Assembly: GCF_018614195.1 (NCBI RefSeq) | Contig: NZ_JAGGOT010000005.1 | Span: 1-52,131 of the forward strand | DNA: 52,131 nt | From: Streptomyces sp. ISL-43 | GTDB taxonomy: Bacteria; Actinomycetota; Actinomycetes; Streptomycetales; Streptomycetaceae | Reading direction: 5' to 3' | In this document: piece by piece, positions 39,301 to 49,191 of the stretch | Layout: every line of letters starts with the position of its first letter | How positions within the stretch are numbered: the first letter of the stretch is position 1 | Made by a program: the position numbers and the translations under genes | The notes under the pieces: model-generated | Database searches by the model: none | What the model saw: only the letters and a program-made list of their open reading frames with translations | What the model was told of the DNA's origin: nothing

Positions 39301-42300
39301 TCAGTCCTCCGCTCCGTCCTCGTCGTCGAGGTCGGGGACGTCCGGGTCTCGCAGCGGCCGCAGCCCGTTGCCCGGCTGGGAGGCGGTGAAGCTGTAGCGG
39401 CCCAGGACGTTCAAATTCTTGTGCTTGAGCGGGGACAGCCGCGCCACGTCCTCGTCCCGGATCTCATGCCCCTCCGCACGGAGCTGGGCGACGGCCGCGT
39501 CGATGTACCTGGTCGTCCACAGCACCACGGCGTTCAAAACGAGACCCAACGAGCCCAACTGATCTTCCATCCCGTCCCGGTACGCCTGATGGATGGTGCC
39601 CTTCTTCCCGTGGCAGATGTTCCGGGCGAGGTTGTGGCGGGACTCCTGGACGGTGAGCTGCTTGTGCATCTGGCGCCGGTAGGTGTCGTCCATGGGGTCG
39701 ACGACAGCGAGCAGGTGCAGGGTCTTGGCGATCCGCCCGTACTCGGCGAACGCCTGCCCGAGCGGGGTCGGATGGCCCTCGCGGCCGAACATCCGCAGCA
39801 GGTCGTAGGCGCGCACCTGGTTGGTGACCAGGGAGCCGGCCACCCGCAGCATGTCCGGCCAGTGCGTGATCACCTTCTTCACGTTCACCTTGTTCCGGGC
39901 GATGGCCTCCAGTGGCCCGTACCCGCCCGCCGCCTCGGCGCCGGGCATCGCCGCCTTCCAGAACCGCTGGTCTTCCAGGTCCTTGAAACGCGGGGAGAAG
40001 CGGTAGCCGAGCATCTTGAAGATGCCGAACACCATGTCGCTGTACGAGGCGTTGTCGGTGGCGACCATCTCCGGTTTCACCCCGCCGTCCAGGTTCAGCA
40101 GCGCATCCAGGATGAACAGGGAGTCGCGCGGGGTGCCGGGCACCACCATCTGCCCGATGCCGATCACCTGGTCATTGATCGCGTTCAGCCAGGTGATGCC
40201 CTTCTTCTTCGCGAAGTACTTGGGGCTGGGGGCGGCGTTAATGGTGCGGACGGGGACGACGAAGCGCAGGCCGTCGACGGAGGCGAGCAGGCCCTTGCCC
40301 CAGTACTGCACGATCGGCACCTGGGCCTGGGCTTCGATCAGCGCGGCGTTCGCCGCAGCGATGGTGTCGGCGCGCAGGTAGTACTGGTCGACGTGTACGA
40401 GGCGGGAGCGGGTGAGTGCCTCGTAGCCCGGGTTGATGACCGGGGTCATGCCGATGTTGCACGCCTCGCTCACCAAAAGTGCGACCATCGAGGTGGTGAG
40501 GTCCTTCATGCGGGTCTTGCCGTCGCCCAGGTGCACGAAGGCGTCCAGGAACCCGGTCCAGGCGTGCACCTCGAAGAGCAGGTCCGGCAGGTCGATCTTC
40601 GGGAGCATCTTCTCGACCCGCTTGCGCAGCCAGTTCAGGGACTTCGGCTCGCCGAGCGCGTGGAGTTTCTCCACGTTCAGCTTCGCGCGCCCGTTGGGCT
40701 GTACCTCGATGCTGATCTTCGCGTCGTCGCCGGCCTCCGCCAACCGCTCGGCCATCTGCTTCCACGTAGCATCCAGCACCTCGATGAGTTCCCCCAGGTG
40801 CTCCTCGGCGTCCTCGGTCAGGCTCAGGCCCACCAGGACGTCCTCACGCACGGCCTCCCACGCCTTGCCCTTCAGCAGGCGGGCACGCGGGTCGGACCAG
40901 CGGTGCGAGGGCGAGGCGAAGATGTCCCGGCGCCTCAGCGCGCGGAACAGCTGCTCCAGCACCCACACCACGTACGTCGTCCCGGTCGACCGCGCCCTCC
41001 GGCAGCTCGCTGTTCGCGTACACCGCCTTGCGCCAGTGCGGCGGCACCAGCTTGTCGTCGATCTCCCGGGGCAGCAACGGCTTCTCGCTCACCTTCCGCC
41101 GCGACAGTGCCGGGAGCCGCTTTACCCCGATCAGGACGCGCATCCCGCCCGTCGCGGCATCCAGCGCCTTCGACTCGCCCAGCAGCGACAGGAACGGCTT
41201 GACCGTGTTGTAGCGCAGCGCCAGCGCACTGCGCAGCGCGGTCTCGGCCGTGTCGTCGTCCTCCGGCACCAGGCTCACCACCGTGGCCGCGGCGCTGGAC
41301 AGTGCCGCCCTCGGCGCGACCTCCTCCAACGCCTTCCACAGCGCCTTCACGTCCACATCGCAGCCGGTCTCCTCAATGAGCTCCAGCTCCTCGATGATCA
41401 CCTTCGCCGCTTTCGCCACCAGTCGCGAGGACTTCTCCAGCTGTGGCAGTGTCGACAGCCGCTGCTTGTCCGTGGACCGCTTCGCCGTACTGATCAGCCG
41501 CGTGGCCATCAGGATCTCGAACAGGTCCAGCGCGTCATCGATTGCCTTCGCCTCCAGATGCCGCATCACCGCGGTGAGCATCGCGGTGCGCTTGGGCTCC
41601 GGGGTCCGCTCCAGCTTCGGCGCCTTGGTGCCCAGCCCGTACCGGGCCAGCGCGGACAGCCGGTTCGGCGGGATCTTGTCCAGCTTCACCCGCCCGAGCT
41701 GGAACGCGCTGATGTCCTCGACCCGCTGCAACGCGCCCTTCAGCGCGGTGCCCGTGGTCCGTGTCGGAGGCCGGCGCATCCGCTCCAGCTCCGAGAACCG
41801 CTTGCCCTCCGGGGTCTTGAGCGTGGCCACCAGGTCCACGGGCAGCGCCGCGTCCGCCCGCCGGACCTCCTTGGCGACCGTGGTGTGCAGCCGGTGCTCC
41901 GCGATCTGGCGGACCTCGGCGACCTGCCGGGCCAGCACGCTCACCCCAGGCAGCAGCACCCGGTTCCGGCGCAGCCAGCCCACCGAGTGGTCAAACAGCG
42001 CCTTCGGCCCCTCCGAGTGCGCCGTCCACGCCCGCCCGTGCAGGAACGCCCGGAACTTCCGGCCCCACTCGTGGTCCTCATACAGGTGATAGCCGTAGGT
42101 CTCACGTATCTCCCACGCGTGCTCGTACGGTGTCATCTGCCGCTCCGTATACCGCTTGATGCTGGAGACATCCCCGATCCCCAGCTGCTCGGCCAGGTGC
42201 TCAACGACCGGCCACGGCACGGCTAACGGATCCTCCAGGAACAGCCCGACGTAGCGAACTGTGCACATCTGGAGAGCAAACCCGAGGCGGTTGTGGTCAC

Positions 42301-42448
42301 CGCGCCGCTTCGCGATCAGCTTCCGGTCCTCGTCATCGAGGAAGAAGAAGCGTTCCAGCTCGGGTCTCGTCGGCTCCTCAGCGAACTTCCCGTACGCCTC
42401 AGCTTTTATCTGTACCCAGTCCGACAGCGTCAGGGACGTACGCCACAT
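39301..42448 (-). pseudogene. tnpA: Tn3-family transposase gene with a frameshift
   Basis: The N-terminal half from ATG 42448 (MWRTSLTLSDWVQIKAEAYG, then PELERFFFLDDEDRKLIAKR, typical Tn3 start) runs to about 40980. The C-terminal half (YVVWVLEQLFRALRRRDIFA onward) is in another frame down to 39301. An extra base near 40975-40985 separates them; corrected, the protein would be about 1,048 residues, normal for the family. The DDE region is present in the second half: ATDNASYSD holds the second Asp and LTVQESRHNLARNI the Glu. If real, the shift inactivates the transposase unless programmed frameshifting occurs; a sequencing error is equally possible. Confidence 0.88.
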
Positions 42449-42553
42449 GGTGCCCAACCTGGTGTCCGCCCTTGTCGCTGACACTCGCCTGTGACCGTTG
42501 TCCGCGACGGTCGTTGCTCCATCCAGGGATCCACTGGGCGCGGAGGGGCTGAT

Positions 42554-43639
42554 ATGCACGTGCGACGGGTCGTGGGGACGGGGATGCGCCACGAGACGTA
42601 CACCGTCGTGGACGGCGAGGGACGGGTGGTCGAGATGGTGGACGACTACCTCGCCCTGTGCACCGACCGGGAGCATTCACCGAACACCCTGCGGGCCCGT
42701 GCCTTCGACCTGAAGGCGTGGCTGGTCTTCCTTCAGCTCCTGGACGTCGACCTGCTGGCGGCGTCCCCCGAGCAGGTGGACCAGTTCGCCGGGTGGTTGC
42801 GGCGTCCGGTCCATCCGGGGCAGCTACGATCGGCGGACGCCGATGGTCCGGCCCGGGAGCCGTCAACGGTGAACCGCGCGCTGGACAGCGTCTACATGTT
42901 CTACGGGTTTCTTGGTCGCCGCGGCATCGGTATGGGAGCCCAGCTGACGCATCGCCGGGCGACTTCGATCGGCGACCACGGCGGATTCCTCGCCGGCATC
43001 GCCGAGCGACAGGTCACCGCACGGCCGACGCGGCTGAAGCAGGCCAAGCGGCCGCCAACGACGCTTACGGACGCTGAGGTGCAGCGGATCCTCGATGCGT
43101 GCGAGCGGTTGAGGGATCGGCTACTGATGGCGTTGATGTTCGAGACAGGCTGCCGGGTCGGGCAGGCCTTGGGGCTTCGGCATGAGGACATCAACACGGA
43201 CCGGCGGACGCTCACGCTGCGGCCCCGTGAGGACAACGCCAACCGCGCACGCGGCAAGAGCCGCGACCCGAAGGAGATCCCCGTCCGTCAGACGCTGCTC
43301 GACCTCTACACGGACTACCTGTTCGCCGAGTACGGCGAGTTGGACTGCGACTACGTGTTCGTGAACCTGTGGAACGGCACCATCGGCACGCCGATGGGGT
43401 ACTGGGCGGCGATGAGCCTGGTCAAGCGGCTGCGACGACGCACAGGAGTCGACTTTCACCCCCATCTGTTCCGGCACACTCACGCGACCGCGCTTCTGCG
43501 GGCGGGCGTGCGGCTGGAAGTGGCGAGTGAGTTGCTCACGCACCGCTCGGTCCACACCACGGCGGACACCTACGGCCACCTGGACGCGGACGACCTGGCC
43601 GACGAGCTGGACCGGGTCGGCTTCAGGGGCTCGTGGTGA
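42554..43639 (+). CDS. tnpA: Tn554-like transposase A (tyrosine recombinase)
   Basis: 361 residues from ATG 42554. An N-terminal SAM-like core-binding domain (NTLRARAFDLKAWLVFLQLL) precedes the tyrosine recombinase catalytic domain: Arg in ETGCRVGQALGLRHEDI, HLFRHTHATALLRAGVRLEV and the nucleophilic Tyr in VHTTADTYGHLDADDL. It is the first of three overlapping genes with the order and families of Tn554 tnpA-tnpB-tnpC. It is divergent from the Tn3 tnpA start (106 bp), so a second element is nested in the first. Confidence 0.88.
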   Translation: MHVRRVVGTGMRHETYTVVDGEGRVVEMVDDYLALCTDREHSPNTLRARAFDLKAWLVFLQLLDVDLLAASPEQVDQFAGWLRRPVHPGQLRSADADGPAREPSTVNRALDSVYMFYGFLGRRGIGMGAQLTHRRATSIGDHGGFLAGIAERQVTARPTRLKQAKRPPTTLTDAEVQRILDACERLRDRLLMALMFETGCRVGQALGLRHEDINTDRRTLTLRPREDNANRARGKSRDPKEIPVRQTLLDLYTDYLFAEYGELDCDYVFVNLWNGTIGTPMGYWAAMSLVKRLRRRTGVDFHPHLFRHTHATALLRAGVRLEVASELLTHRSVHTTADTYGHLDADDLADELDRVGFRGSW

Positions 43640-45969
43640 GCGCCGACGGCCGCCTGGCCGCCGTCGTCCCGTTCCCCGGAGATCCGCGGACCGCGGCCCT
43701 CCTCCGCGTGGTGCGGCCGGAGTTCCGAGTCGAGCGCTTCGTGCCGCCCGCCGGGCACTGCCTGGCCCCGACGCCGTGCGTGATCACTACGTGCGTGAGG
43801 AAGAACGCCTCGCACGGGTTGTGCGCCGCACACGACGCAGCCTGGAGGAAGGCCGGCCGGCCCGAGCGCGAGGCTTGGATCGCGGACCCGGCGAACTGGC
43901 CGGCCGGGCTCAGCCTGGACGTGGCCTCGTGCCTGGTCAGCGGATGCCGGTACTCCGGCGGACTCTCAGGCCTGTGTGACCTGCACCTGGCCGACCTCAA
44001 CGGACTGCACTCGCGGGGCCGGCGCATCAGCGTCCGCGAGTACGCCGCCGCGGCTCCGGAACTCTCTCGTCCGGTGTCTGGCAGGTGCGGCTTCCCTGAC
44101 TGTGGTTACGAGATCAGCCGCAACGGCTTATGCGACGGGCACCACCACCGCTGGACGAAGGTCGGGCGGCCTCCGCTGGACGCGCTGCCCGCCGAGCTGA
44201 CGCTCCGCAACGTCCCTAGCTTCTCCGTCGCGGGCCTACCGCCGTTGGCAGCGCTGGAGTTCCAGTACCTGCTCCAGCTCCGCACCGACCAGCGACGCTC
44301 CAAGGTGGTCCCCAGCTCCTGGATCCGCGCCGTCAACACCGTCATTGCCGAGGACGTCTCCTCGGTGCGGGACCGTCCGGCCCACCACTGGCGCCACCTG
44401 TCGCTGAACTACACCACCGTCCCGCAGCTCTTCACCGACCTGCTAGAGGCCCTCGGCGACCTCGAAAGACCCGCCGAGGAGTGGGACAGGGACGTGTGGC
44501 GCCCGGACCGGCTCGGCTACAGCATCGAGGAGCGGCAGCGCGTCGCCCCGCTGGACTTCACCGGCATCACCCAGCCCTGGCTAAGGCAGACGGTCAAGCG
44601 CTACCTGCGGCTGCGGCTCGCGCGCACGGAACTGCGGACGGCCGCGCGCAACCTCCACGACTTCGTCCTCTTCTCCCAGCTTATCGCGGAAGCCCGCCCC
44701 GACCGGCAGAACGATCCGGCGGTGCTGGACCGGCCGCTGCTGGAGTCCTACATCGGCTGGGTCGGCCGCAGGACGGTGGAGAAGAAGGGGCCGTACTTCG
44801 GCCAGCCCTTGGCTCCGGGCAGCCGCAGCCGCTTGCTGTCGGCGGTCTCCACGATGCTCGAAACATGGCGCCGCTACGACTGGCAGCCCACGCTGCCGGC
44901 CGACGCCCGGATCCACCCGGACGAATACCCGCGGCCGCGCGGGCTGAAGGCCAACTTCATCGACGAGCACCTGATGGAGCAGATCGAGTCTGAGGAGAAC
45001 CTGGCCCTGCTCGACCCCGAGACCCGCACACTGGTGATGATCTGCCGCGACGAGGGCCTGCGCATCAGCGAAGCACTCACGTTGAAGACCGACTGTTTGA
45101 AGAAGACCCCGTCCGGTCGCTGGGCGCTGGTCCATTACAAGAGCAAGGACAAGAGCTTCCGGGCCATCCCCGCCTCCCGCGTGGTGGTGGACGCGATCCG
45201 GGAACAGCACGGCCGGGTCCGGGAACGGTTCGGCGGTGCCTGCCAGTGGCTGTTCCCCAAGGTCAGCGGGAACCCGGACGGAAAGTACCCGATGCCCTAC
45301 GGCACCGTCGACACCCGATTCGACGCCTGGCTGAAGCGCATTCGCCTCATCGACTCCAACGGCGACGCCGCTGCCGTCAGCTGGCATCAGTTCCGGCACA
45401 CGCTCGGCACCAGAATGGCGAACGCGGGCGTGTCCGGACGCACCATCCGCGAGGTCCTCGGGCACACCTCCTGGGCGATGCAGGAGCACTACTCACGCAT
45501 CGCGGACGACACGCTTCGCCGCGAGTACGAGGAGAAGTACGAAGTCCGCTTCAACCTCAAGGGCGAGGCCGTCAAGATCCACCGCGACAGCGACCTGTCC
45601 GGCGTCGAGTGGCTCGCCGAGAAGATCGGGCGTCGCCTCCACGCGGTCGCTGGCGGCTGGTGCGGACGGCACATCTCCCGCCCCTGCCCCAAGACCGCAG
45701 CCGACGGCTGCTACTTCTGCGACGACTTCCAAAGCGACCGGCAGTTCCTGCCCATCCACCATGACACCCTCGCCCGCACCCGCGAGCTGCAAGCCGGGGC
45801 CGCTGCCGCCGGCCGTTCCCGCACTGCCGACGTCAACGCCGGCCTGGCCACCGCGGTCGAACACGTCATCGCACGCATCACCGACCAGGAGAACAACGGA
45901 CTCGCTCCGGCGCCGAACGACCTCTCCGGCGGCCGGGGCAAGACGAAGGAGGCAGCAGATGCGGGCTGA
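43636..45969 (+). CDS. tnpB: Tn554-like transposase B (large tyrosine recombinase)
   Basis: 777 residues from GTG 43636 (GTGA overlap with tnpA; GTG 43633 is an alternative). Cys/His-rich N-terminal repeats (CVITTCVRKNASHGLCAAHD, CLVSGCRYSGGLSGLCDLHL, CGFPDCGYEISRNGLCDGHH) look like three zinc-binding units. The catalytic domain is near 460-640: Arg in CRDEGLRISEALTLKTDCL, HQFRHTLGTRMANAG, and Tyr in MQEHYSRIADDTLRREY. A Cys-rich C-terminus (CPKTAADGCYFCDDF) follows. Codon 165 is TTA. It works with TnpA and TnpC in conservative site-specific transposition. Confidence 0.85.
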   Translation: MSADGRLAAVVPFPGDPRTAALLRVVRPEFRVERFVPPAGHCLAPTPCVITTCVRKNASHGLCAAHDAAWRKAGRPEREAWIADPANWPAGLSLDVASCLVSGCRYSGGLSGLCDLHLADLNGLHSRGRRISVREYAAAAPELSRPVSGRCGFPDCGYEISRNGLCDGHHHRWTKVGRPPLDALPAELTLRNVPSFSVAGLPPLAALEFQYLLQLRTDQRRSKVVPSSWIRAVNTVIAEDVSSVRDRPAHHWRHLSLNYTTVPQLFTDLLEALGDLERPAEEWDRDVWRPDRLGYSIEERQRVAPLDFTGITQPWLRQTVKRYLRLRLARTELRTAARNLHDFVLFSQLIAEARPDRQNDPAVLDRPLLESYIGWVGRRTVEKKGPYFGQPLAPGSRSRLLSAVSTMLETWRRYDWQPTLPADARIHPDEYPRPRGLKANFIDEHLMEQIESEENLALLDPETRTLVMICRDEGLRISEALTLKTDCLKKTPSGRWALVHYKSKDKSFRAIPASRVVVDAIREQHGRVRERFGGACQWLFPKVSGNPDGKYPMPYGTVDTRFDAWLKRIRLIDSNGDAAAVSWHQFRHTLGTRMANAGVSGRTIREVLGHTSWAMQEHYSRIADDTLRREYEEKYEVRFNLKGEAVKIHRDSDLSGVEWLAEKIGRRLHAVAGGWCGRHISRPCPKTAADGCYFCDDFQSDRQFLPIHHDTLARTRELQAGAAAAGRSRTADVNAGLATAVEHVIARITDQENNGLAPAPNDLSGGRGKTKEAADAG

Positions 45970-46369
45970 CAACTCATCCCACCTGGCTAAGGCCGCACAA
46001 CGCCGCCGCTTGGATTGCATCGAACGCGTCCAAGCTGTCCTGGAGGCCCTGGACCGCGACGGCGGAGCCGTGACCATCACCGGGGTCGCCGCGCGGGCCG
46101 GGGTCTCCAGGACCTTTCTCTATGACGACGCCCAAGCCCCGCTGCTGGCCAGGTTGCGAGACCTCGTGAACGAGCAGCCCGCCACGGGGCGGCCGGCCCT
46201 GCCCGACCAGCAGCGGATCACGACCAAGTCACACGAGACGGTGGTGCGAGCCCTGAGGGACGCCAACCGCAAACTGAACGAGGAGAACGAACGACTCCGC
46301 AACGAACTCGCCGTCGCCCTCGGACAGCTCCGCGACCTTCGCCGAGGCATCCCCACCCCACGCCGCTAG
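45959..46369 (+). CDS. tnpC: Tn554 TnpC-like protein (DUF6262 type)
   Basis: 136 residues from ATG 45959, overlapping tnpB by 11 nt. The N-terminal HTH-like part (TITGVAARAGVSRTFLYDDA) is followed by a long coiled coil (RDANRKLNEENERLRNELAV). Size, fold and place match the third gene of Tn554-type elements, which affects transposition frequency and orientation. It could be misread as a TetR regulator, but there is no ligand domain. Confidence 0.8.
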   Translation: MRADNSSHLAKAAQRRRLDCIERVQAVLEALDRDGGAVTITGVAARAGVSRTFLYDDAQAPLLARLRDLVNEQPATGRPALPDQQRITTKSHETVVRALRDANRKLNEENERLRNELAVALGQLRDLRRGIPTPRR

Positions 46370-46458
46370 GACCTGTCCGGGCGATCACGAGTAAGAAGAC
46401 CTAGTCATGCCCTCGCGAAATCCCGGGAGAGCCACCCTGGATCCCGGATGATCGGCGC

Positions 46459-48621
46459 GTGAAGCGACGTGTGCTGATGGGGCTGGGGACGGCGTGGGCA
46501 GTACTCGTGATGGCGGGACTGGTGTGGCACTACCGCCACGGGGTAAAGACCGACGAAGATCTGCTGACGGGCCTTAGTCTGCTCGTCGCCTTGGTGACCC
46601 TGCCGGCGGTGCTGTGGGCCAGTCTTCGTCCAGGAAAGGTCACCCAGAGTTCTACACCGCTGGTGCAGTTGGCCGACAGGCTTACGGAGGCCGTAAGGAG
46701 GCAATGGGAGCAGGAGGCACGGGTGCGCGGCCTGAACGATCCTCAGCCGTTGTCGCTCTCCTGGACCTCTGCAGGTGCGGAGCTGGTTCAGCCGTGGTCG
46801 AGCCTGCTTGATCTTGCCGAGAACTGGCCCGGAGGACCTCCTGGCGACCCCGCCCGCTGGGCAGCAGGCCCCGAGGGATTGGCCGGTCGCGGCGGTGAGA
46901 TCTACCAGGTGTTCCGCGAACGCATTCCCACCCGCCGTATGGTCGTCCTCGGCGAGCCCGGTGCGGGCAAGACCGTGCTCCTGGTCCTTCTCTTGCTCGC
47001 CTTGATCGAAGATCGCCAACCCGGCGCCCCAGTGCCAGTCCTGTTCTCCTTGGCTTCCTGGGACCCGGGCCAGCAGGACCTTTATGCCTGGATGGCTGAC
47101 CAGCTCACTCGGGACCACCGTGCACTCCGTGCCCCTGCTCACGACGACCTGGAACGGCCCAGCAATAGCAACCTGGCTGACGCCCTGCTAAGGGACCGGC
47201 TCATCCTGCCGGTCCTCGATGGCCTGGACGAGCTTCCTGAGGCACTTCGCCCTCAAGCGCTGGCAGCGATCAACAGCGCCCTACCGCTCAGGCAGTCTCT
47301 GGTGCTCTCCAGCCGCACCACCGAGTACTGCGACGCGCTCCATCGCTCCGATGGGTTCGGTGTGACTCTGAACGGGGCCGCCGGTATTCGTCTTCTTCCT
47401 CTCGATGATGCGCAGGTCACCGCCTGCTTGCAGGAAGATGCCGGCATGCCTGGCGCCGCAGCCACGGCGCGCTGGCACCAGGTCGTCGCCCTCCTGGGAA
47501 CCGAGGCCCCCGCCGCACTGGCGCTGAGCACCCCACTCGGGCTTTTCCTGGCCCGCACCATCTACAACCCCCGCCCCGGCGAGCGCCTCGCCGACGTTGC
47601 TCACCCCGATGAACTCCTCGACCCACAGCGTTTCCCCACGAGGGTGGCCATCGAATCCCACCTGTTCGCCGCATTCATCCCTGCTGCCTACCGCCCTCCA
47701 ACCCGCTGGAAGGCTGAGCAAGCTGAACGCACTCTCAAGTTCCTTGCCAGCCATCTGGAGTACACCCGAGGTGGTACCCCGGACCTGGCCTGGTGGCAGC
47801 TGCACAATGCCCTCCCGAGCAAGCTGCTGGCGAGGGTGTGGGGGTGTACGGCGGCGCTCATGACGGGGCTCGCGGCCGGATTTACAGGTGCCGTGGCCAT
47901 CGGGCTCGAGACCGGAATCGCGGCGGCCGTCCTGGTCGGGCCAGCGTTCGGAGTAGGGGTCGGGATCGGCATCCGCTCTCGCGCGTATACAGAAGATCGA
48001 CCCCCTACCGCGGGAGTCTTCTTCCTGCCAGACCGAACAGCGGCCGCCATGGCCGTGACAGCCGCGTTGGTCGTCGGGCTCTTGGTAACCATCAGAGTCG
48101 GGCTTCGGCTCGGATTCGCAGCAGCACTCGTGGGAGGCCTCGGCGCCTGGCTCTGGGAAAGCATCATTACGGTGCCGCCCGACCCGACCACCGCTGTCGG
48201 GCCGCGGCAAGTACTGGCCCAGGACCGCCGGGCCTTCTGGATCACCGCCCTGCTGAGCGGATCCCTTGGCGCAGTTGCCCTCGCATTGCTGATCGTTCTC
48301 AAGGCCTTTCACGACGTAGGCCTCAGGGACGGACTCTGGTGGGGGCTGATGGTTACGCCTGTGATCGGCCTCTGGGTCGGGTGTGTCTACGCGGTGTGGT
48401 GGAGATTCCTGGTGGTACGCCTCCCACTGGCGGTGCTGGGGCAAGCGCCCTGGCGCCTGATGGGATTTCTTGCCGATGCACACGAGCACCGCAGGGTCCT
48501 GCGACAGGCGGGAGCCGTGTACCAGTTCCGCCACCTCAATCTCCAACGCCACCTGGCGGCACCGCCACCGCAGCAGCCTTGGTCCTCTGGCCCCGTACGT
48601 GATCGCCCAGACAGGTCCTAA
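46459..48621 (+). CDS. Membrane-anchored NACHT-type STAND NTPase
   Basis: 720 residues from GTG 46459. Two N-terminal transmembrane helices (about 7-23 and 37-54) precede the NACHT NTPase: Walker A GEPGAGKT (165-172), Walker B LPVLDGLDELPE (about 240-252) and sensor LVLSSRTTEYCDAL. The C-terminal third has several hydrophobic helices (AALMTGLAAGFTGAVAIGL, VTAALVVGLLVTI, LWWGLMVTPVIGLWVGCVYA). This arrangement occurs widely in Streptomyces, and many NACHT proteins act in antiphage defence, but no effector domain is evident. It is cargo at the right end of the transposon. Confidence 0.82.
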   Translation: MKRRVLMGLGTAWAVLVMAGLVWHYRHGVKTDEDLLTGLSLLVALVTLPAVLWASLRPGKVTQSSTPLVQLADRLTEAVRRQWEQEARVRGLNDPQPLSLSWTSAGAELVQPWSSLLDLAENWPGGPPGDPARWAAGPEGLAGRGGEIYQVFRERIPTRRMVVLGEPGAGKTVLLVLLLLALIEDRQPGAPVPVLFSLASWDPGQQDLYAWMADQLTRDHRALRAPAHDDLERPSNSNLADALLRDRLILPVLDGLDELPEALRPQALAAINSALPLRQSLVLSSRTTEYCDALHRSDGFGVTLNGAAGIRLLPLDDAQVTACLQEDAGMPGAAATARWHQVVALLGTEAPAALALSTPLGLFLARTIYNPRPGERLADVAHPDELLDPQRFPTRVAIESHLFAAFIPAAYRPPTRWKAEQAERTLKFLASHLEYTRGGTPDLAWWQLHNALPSKLLARVWGCTAALMTGLAAGFTGAVAIGLETGIAAAVLVGPAFGVGVGIGIRSRAYTEDRPPTAGVFFLPDRTAAAMAVTAALVVGLLVTIRVGLRLGFAAALVGGLGAWLWESIITVPPDPTTAVGPRQVLAQDRRAFWITALLSGSLGAVALALLIVLKAFHDVGLRDGLWWGLMVTPVIGLWVGCVYAVWWRFLVVRLPLAVLGQAPWRLMGFLADAHEHRRVLRQAGAVYQFRHLNLQRHLAAPPPQQPWSSGPVRDRPDRS

Positions 48622-48875
48622 TCGCTCGTCTCGGGGTACGGCCCGACATCCGTGAACCGGCGGATCCGGTCCTGTTCGGCGGTCTCGTCGGGGGCGTCGA
48701 AGTGCCGCACCTGGTTCCACCAGCGGTGATGGTCATAGCCCTCGCAGTAGTTGAACTCGTGAGCCGTACTGCGTAACCGCTGCCACTCGCGCACGATCGT
48801 GGCCCGCTGCCACGTCTCGGGCCGCTCCACCACAAGCAGCGTGTACAGGAGCCCGGCCGACGGTGGGTTGGTCAT
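48618..48875 (-). CDS. Small hypothetical protein convergent with the NACHT gene
   Basis: 85 residues from ATG 48875. Mostly helical and aromatic-rich: GLLYTLLVVERPETWQRATI, then HEFNYCEGYDHHRWWNQVRH. Its stop overlaps the NACHT gene stop by 4 nt, tail to tail. Coding bias is good. I do not recognise it. Confidence 0.55.
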   Translation of the reverse strand: MTNPPSAGLLYTLLVVERPETWQRATIVREWQRLRSTAHEFNYCEGYDHHRWWNQVRHFDAPDETAEQDRIRRFTDVGPYPETSD

Positions 48876-49136
48876 GCGGGTGGATCCTCCCTTTCGTGCC
48901 GTGCCAGCTGCATCAGCGTCGGTGACATCTGAGCAACTCTAGGGAGACGTGGCTGACACTGTCATCCACACAAAAGACCAGTTCAACATGGATATCGAGC
49001 GCAAAGCGTCCAGATAACAGCCTGCTCATCAGTCAAAAATTCCACCGGCATGCGGCGGACGGTAGCCACGCCCCACAAGTGATCGAGGATCTTCCGCCGA
49101 ACCCCCGCACAGGACCGATCACCCGTGCTAAACAAT
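48876..49136. other. Gap before the right end of the transposon
   Basis: 260 bp of lower-GC sequence. No gene or notable repeat apart from the adjacent terminal repeat. Confidence 0.4.
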
Positions 49137-49186
49137 CAAGATCAAGTGCTTAGCGCTAATGGCTGTTCCGTTGGTCCCCAAGGCCG
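49137..49186. repeat. Right terminal inverted repeat (50 bp)
   Basis: Exact reverse complement of 35436-35485. It is followed directly by GGTCA. Confidence 0.9.
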
Positions 49187-49191
49187 GGTCA
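49187..49191. repeat. Right 5-bp target site duplication
   Basis: GGTCA, identical to 35431-35435. Confidence 0.8.

Larger units (their letters stand above)
35436..49186. mobile_element. 13,751-bp Tn3-family composite transposon
   Basis: The element is bounded by 50-bp perfect inverted repeats (35436-35485 and 49137-49186) and GGTCA direct duplications. It carries a Tn3-type tnpA (frameshifted), a serine resolvase at the left end, two unknown cargo genes, a Tn554-like tnpA/B/C block, a NACHT NTPase and a small protein. The flanks join to a reading recombinase gene. Because tnpA is frameshifted, the element may be immobile unless complemented. Confidence 0.88.

Noticed and set aside
45959..46369. 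TetR regulator
   Set aside because: It has an HTH but no ligand domain; the coiled coil and operon position fit TnpC.
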